From JAJKIV01 sp036274195 (GTDB lineage: Bacteria; Gemmatimonadota; Gemmatimonadetes; Gemmatimonadales; Gemmatimonadaceae), in NCBI GenBank assembly GCA_036274195.1, contig DASUGD010000236.1, positions 8,768 to 72,767 on the forward strand: DNA of 64,000 nt, read 5' to 3'. The notes beneath the pieces are model-generated. The model saw only the letters and a list, made by a program, of their open reading frames with translations. It had not been told where the DNA came from and searched no databases. Each line of letters opens with the position of its first letter. Position 1 is the stretch's first letter. A program made the position numbers and the translations under genes. Positions 61,499 through 64,000 of this stretch are shown here, in pieces.

Positions 61499-64000
61499 CT
61501 ACCGCCGCGCCACCGAATCGCCGGCGGTGAGCGCCGCCACCCGGGCCCGGACCGCGTCGACCCGCGGGCCTAACGCCGGATCCGCCCGCCGCCAGGCGTG
61601 CAGCACTTTGCCGTACTGCACCAGAGCACTATCCGGCGCGCCGGCTAACTCGAACGCCCGGCCCAGGAGCTCTCGCAGCTCGGTATGCGTCACATACAGG
61701 TTGGAGCCATCCAGCGGCCCATGCACCGGCGGCCGGAGCATTTCCACCGCCTCGGCCGGGCGGCCCATGCGCAGGAGCGCCCGGCCAAGCTCGTAGTGAA
61801 GCCGTGAAAAGCCGAGGAGCGGCGACGGCAACGCCTGTCGAAACGCTTCAACTGCCTGCGCGTCCTCCCTCCGCGATACGTGGAGCAGCCCACGCGCATA
61901 GTGATGGAGCCGCTGATCGCGCGCGAGCAGACTTCGCGACCCGACCGCACGAATCGTGTCGATGCGCTCGCGAAGCTGCAGCGTATCACCCACGGCGAAC
62001 ATCGCGGACGCCGCATGTGTGAGCGACCAGCTTCGATGCCGAGCCTGATGCGTTGGTGAAAATCCCGGCCCCGCCCGAGCGATCGAATCGAACAGCGTCC
62101 CGGCCTCACGATACCGGCCGAGCTCGAACAGGACCTGCGCCTCGAGATACGCCAGCTGCGCCAGCTGCGCCGGGCCTCCCGGAACCCCGAGAGCGATCGC
62201 CTGGCCCCGCTGGACCCGCGCCACCTCGAGCGCTTCGCGAAAGCGACCCTGGTTGCGCAGCGAGATCGCCAGAAACCAATTCGCATCGGCGCGACGATCC
62301 AGCGACCCCGATTGAGCGATCTCCCGAAGCGCGCGATCGGCTGTCTCGAAGTCTCCGTCCGGCAAGTAGTAGTACGCGAAGTAACTCGGCAACCCGATGA
62401 GCGACTGATCGAGCTCCGTCGCCCGGCCGTACACTTCACGCGCCTGACGCATGTCACCCCGAGCGCGCAGCACGTCGGCGAGGCGGATCCACGCGAGAGC
62501 CGACACTCGTTTCACCTGGACCGCTCGCCGGGCTTCACGCTCCGCGACGTCCAACGAATCGAGCGACATGTAGACGTTGACGAGATCGTACCACGCCTCA
62601 CACGCCGAGCAGAGTGCGGTGGCCCCGCCGAGCGCGAGCGAGTCTCGTTCGATGACCTGGCGCAGTCGGTCGATCGCGCCTCGATGGTCACCGGCCTCCG
62701 TCAACGCCCTGCCGGAGAGGCGCAGCCCCTCGAGCTCGTGCGGGTAGCGGACGATCAGCGTGTCACTCGTCGCGACCGCCGCCGGATCGGCCGTGAACAG
62801 CATCCACATGGAGCGGATGATGAGCCGCTCGCGATCACTCGCGTGCTCGGCGAGCTGCAGTGCACGCTCCAGGTGCCGAATCCTCGCCGGGCCGGCTGAC
62901 GCGTAGGACAGATAGTACTCCGCCATGGCGAATGTGGAGTCTTCCGAGAGGGCCGCCTGAAGCAGCCTGCGACTGCCGACCACATCGCCGTAGTAGTACG
63001 CGCGCAGCCCTTCCTCATAGAACCGCGACGCCATCTCCGAGCGCGTCGTGACGTCGGCGACAGAGCCGGGCGGCGGAGCCGAACCGAGATGACTCGCGAG
63101 TCTCGCGGTGCCGCGATCCACCAGCGTGAAGATGTCGCTGCCCGTGATGGTGAAGGCGGCGACCACGTTGCCGGTCGCGAGGTCGATGCGCCGGAGCTCC
63201 AGCCGGAGCGAGTCGTCGCTCAGACGATACAGGCCACCGTCGATGAGCGTGGTGGCCCCGGCTCGGCGGGCGGCCACGCTGTAGGCGCCGGCGTCGTCGG
63301 CGCCTCCCTTGGCGCCAAGCTGCGCCATCACCTCGTAGAGTCTCGCGGTACTGACCACCGGCAGCGACGGGATGCGTGCGAGGTTGGTCGCCAACAGATC
63401 CGCGAGGGAGCGCGCGATGGGCGTACGGGTGGAATCACGGTAGTCCGCGACCAGACCGACCGCCGTCACCGGCGGCGTCACGTTAGGCGCCGCGGGCCGG
63501 TCGGCTGGTCGGGCCAGGATCCTCCATCCCAGAATCGCCGCCACGGCGAACGCCACGGGGACTAGCGCGCGCCGTACTGCCGCGAGCCGGCGTCGCGAGC
63601 GCTGTGCCCGAACGGCAACCACGTCGCCTTTCGGGTGCGCACGGATGTCGTCCGCGAGCGCCTTCGGCGACGGATACCGCTGCTCGGGACTCTTCGCGAG
63701 GGCATGCAGCACGATGTCGTCGAGGGCTCCGCGCAGCCGAGCGCCGAGGTCGGAGGCGACCGCGGCGGATGGGCGAGTCGGGGTCTGCTCGAGCACGGCG
63801 CGCTCGATGTCGATGCGGGATCGCCCGGTCACCCGATACGGCCTGCGGCCCGTCAGCAGCTCGTACAGTACGACGCCTAACGAATACACGTCACTCGCCG
63901 GAGAGACTGGATCGCCGCGGATCTGCTCGGGGCTCGCGTACTCGGGGGTCAGCAGCCGGCTGCCGGTGCGGGTGAGCGCGTCGGAGGCATTCGTGTCATC
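61499..64000 (-). CDS. Ser/Thr protein kinase with TPR C-terminus, 5' part outside window
   Basis: The frame is open to the right edge, so the kinase N-lobe and catalytic loop are missing. The first visible residues are the activation-loop end (GSRLLTPEYASPEQIRG) and SDVYSLGVVLYELLTGRRPY, typical of the kinase C-lobe. A membrane helix follows (ALVPVAFAVAAILGW), then a TolB/FlgO-like region (AVGLVADYRDSTRTPIARSLADLLATNLARI). About 550 residues of TPR repeats complete the chain (LASHLGSAPPPG onward). It is the fourth such kinase in the window and resembles those at 4040 and 23468. A Met at 63889 in this frame is internal, not a start. Confidence 0.9.
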   Translation of the reverse strand, partial: DDTNASDALTRTGSRLLTPEYASPEQIRGDPVSPASDVYSLGVVLYELLTGRRPYRVTGRSRIDIERAVLEQTPTRPSAAVASDLGARLRGALDDIVLHALAKSPEQRYPSPKALADDIRAHPKGDVVAVRAQRSRRRLAAVRRALVPVAFAVAAILGWRILARPADRPAAPNVTPPVTAVGLVADYRDSTRTPIARSLADLLATNLARIPSLPVVSTARLYEVMAQLGAKGGADDAGAYSVAARRAGATTLIDGGLYRLSDDSLRLELRRIDLATGNVVAAFTITGSDIFTLVDRGTARLASHLGSAPPPGSVADVTTRSEMASRFYEEGLRAYYYGDVVGSRRLLQAALSEDSTFAMAEYYLSYASAGPARIRHLERALQLAEHASDRERLIIRSMWMLFTADPAAVATSDTLIVRYPHELEGLRLSGRALTEAGDHRGAIDRLRQVIERDSLALGGATALCSACEAWYDLVNVYMSLDSLDVAEREARRAVQVKRVSALAWIRLADVLRARGDMRQAREVYGRATELDQSLIGLPSYFAYYYLPDGDFETADRALREIAQSGSLDRRADANWFLAISLRNQGRFREALEVARVQRGQAIALGVPGGPAQLAQLAYLEAQVLFELGRYREAGTLFDSIARAGPGFSPTHQARHRSWSLTHAASAMFAVGDTLQLRERIDTIRAVGSRSLLARDQRLHHYARGLLHVSRREDAQAVEAFRQALPSPLLGFSRLHYELGRALLRMGRPAEAVEMLRPPVHGPLDGSNLYVTHTELRELLGRAFELAGAPDSALVQYGKVLHAWRRADPALGPRVDAVRARVAALTAGDSVARR

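Larger units (their letters stand above)
1..64000. repeat. Dispersed CGTTAGGC / GCCTAACG motif throughout the window
   Basis: By eye I located at least 53 exact GTTAGGC/GCCTAAC heptamers and about 70 GTTAGG/CCTAAC hexamers. Examples (+ strand, approximate): 1094, 5913, 8160, 13974, 18065, 23121, 28618, 30698, 34711, 39320, 39509, 40816, 43668, 44738, 49831, 56414, 57989, 61566, 63478. Both orientations are about equally frequent, and sites lie in genes and spacers. In genes they read mainly Leu-Gly (TTA codon), Pro-Asn or Leu-Thr. Confidence 0.75.

Overview
The window is a high-GC (about two thirds G+C) bacterial chromosome segment. Its gene content points to Gemmatimonadota, with Acidobacteriota as second choice. 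The evidence is an ADOP-type MacB/FtsX permease, four Ser/Thr kinases with large C-terminal modules, a long Asp-box (BNR) propeller protein, a DUF5117-type zinc protease, several beta-lactamase-fold serine hydrolases and many lipoproteins. This placement is inference from gene families. I saw no rRNA, tRNA, CRISPR array, prophage or plasmid genes.

Layout. 1-16 kb: end of a threonine dehydratase, an ADOP permease behind a perfect palindrome, a kinase-TPR protein, a serine hydrolase/propeller pair, a REP-associated tyrosine transposase (RAYT) element with 20-bp inverted ends, and an Omp85-like barrel. 16-27 kb: coiled-coil lipoprotein, ATPase-less Clp_N protein, amidohydrolase, CHASE3 histidine kinase preceded by a tiny coupled ORF, O-antigen ligase-like protein, second kinase-TPR protein and DinB. 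27-39 kb: matrixin-like protease, SET methyltransferase, VTT membrane protein, TPP enzyme, subtilase, beta-lactamase-fold lipoprotein, small exported proteins, a beta-helix lipoprotein and a DHFR-like reductase. 39-43 kb: an operon of BlaI-like repressor, M56 protease fused to HEAT repeats, and a second HEAT protein. 43-64 kb: DUF5117 metalloprotease, kinase-BTAD fusion overlapping a globin gene, class V aminotransferase with a four-cupredoxin copper oxidase, DUF885 protein overlapping a beta-helix gene antisense, PRTase-hydrolase fusion with a DUF2156 protein, ion-channel-like protein, another serine hydrolase, and a kinase-TPR protein cut by the right edge.

The most unusual content is in the DNA itself. 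(1) CGTTAGGC and its complement occur about once per kilobase in both orientations, inside and between genes, at a density like that of DNA-uptake sequences. (2) Gene spacers carry tandem arrays of several different 7-bp units, resembling cyanobacterial STRR repeats. Between convergent genes these arrays are inverted pairs, twice wrapped around the same long hairpin. (3) Three degenerate copies of a roughly 200-bp spacer repeat and a 112-bp imperfect palindrome are also present.

Functionally the segment is a mosaic of short operons for envelope sensing and signalling (kinases, histidine kinase, BlaI/M56), secreted hydrolases and surface lipoproteins. No single pathway dominates.
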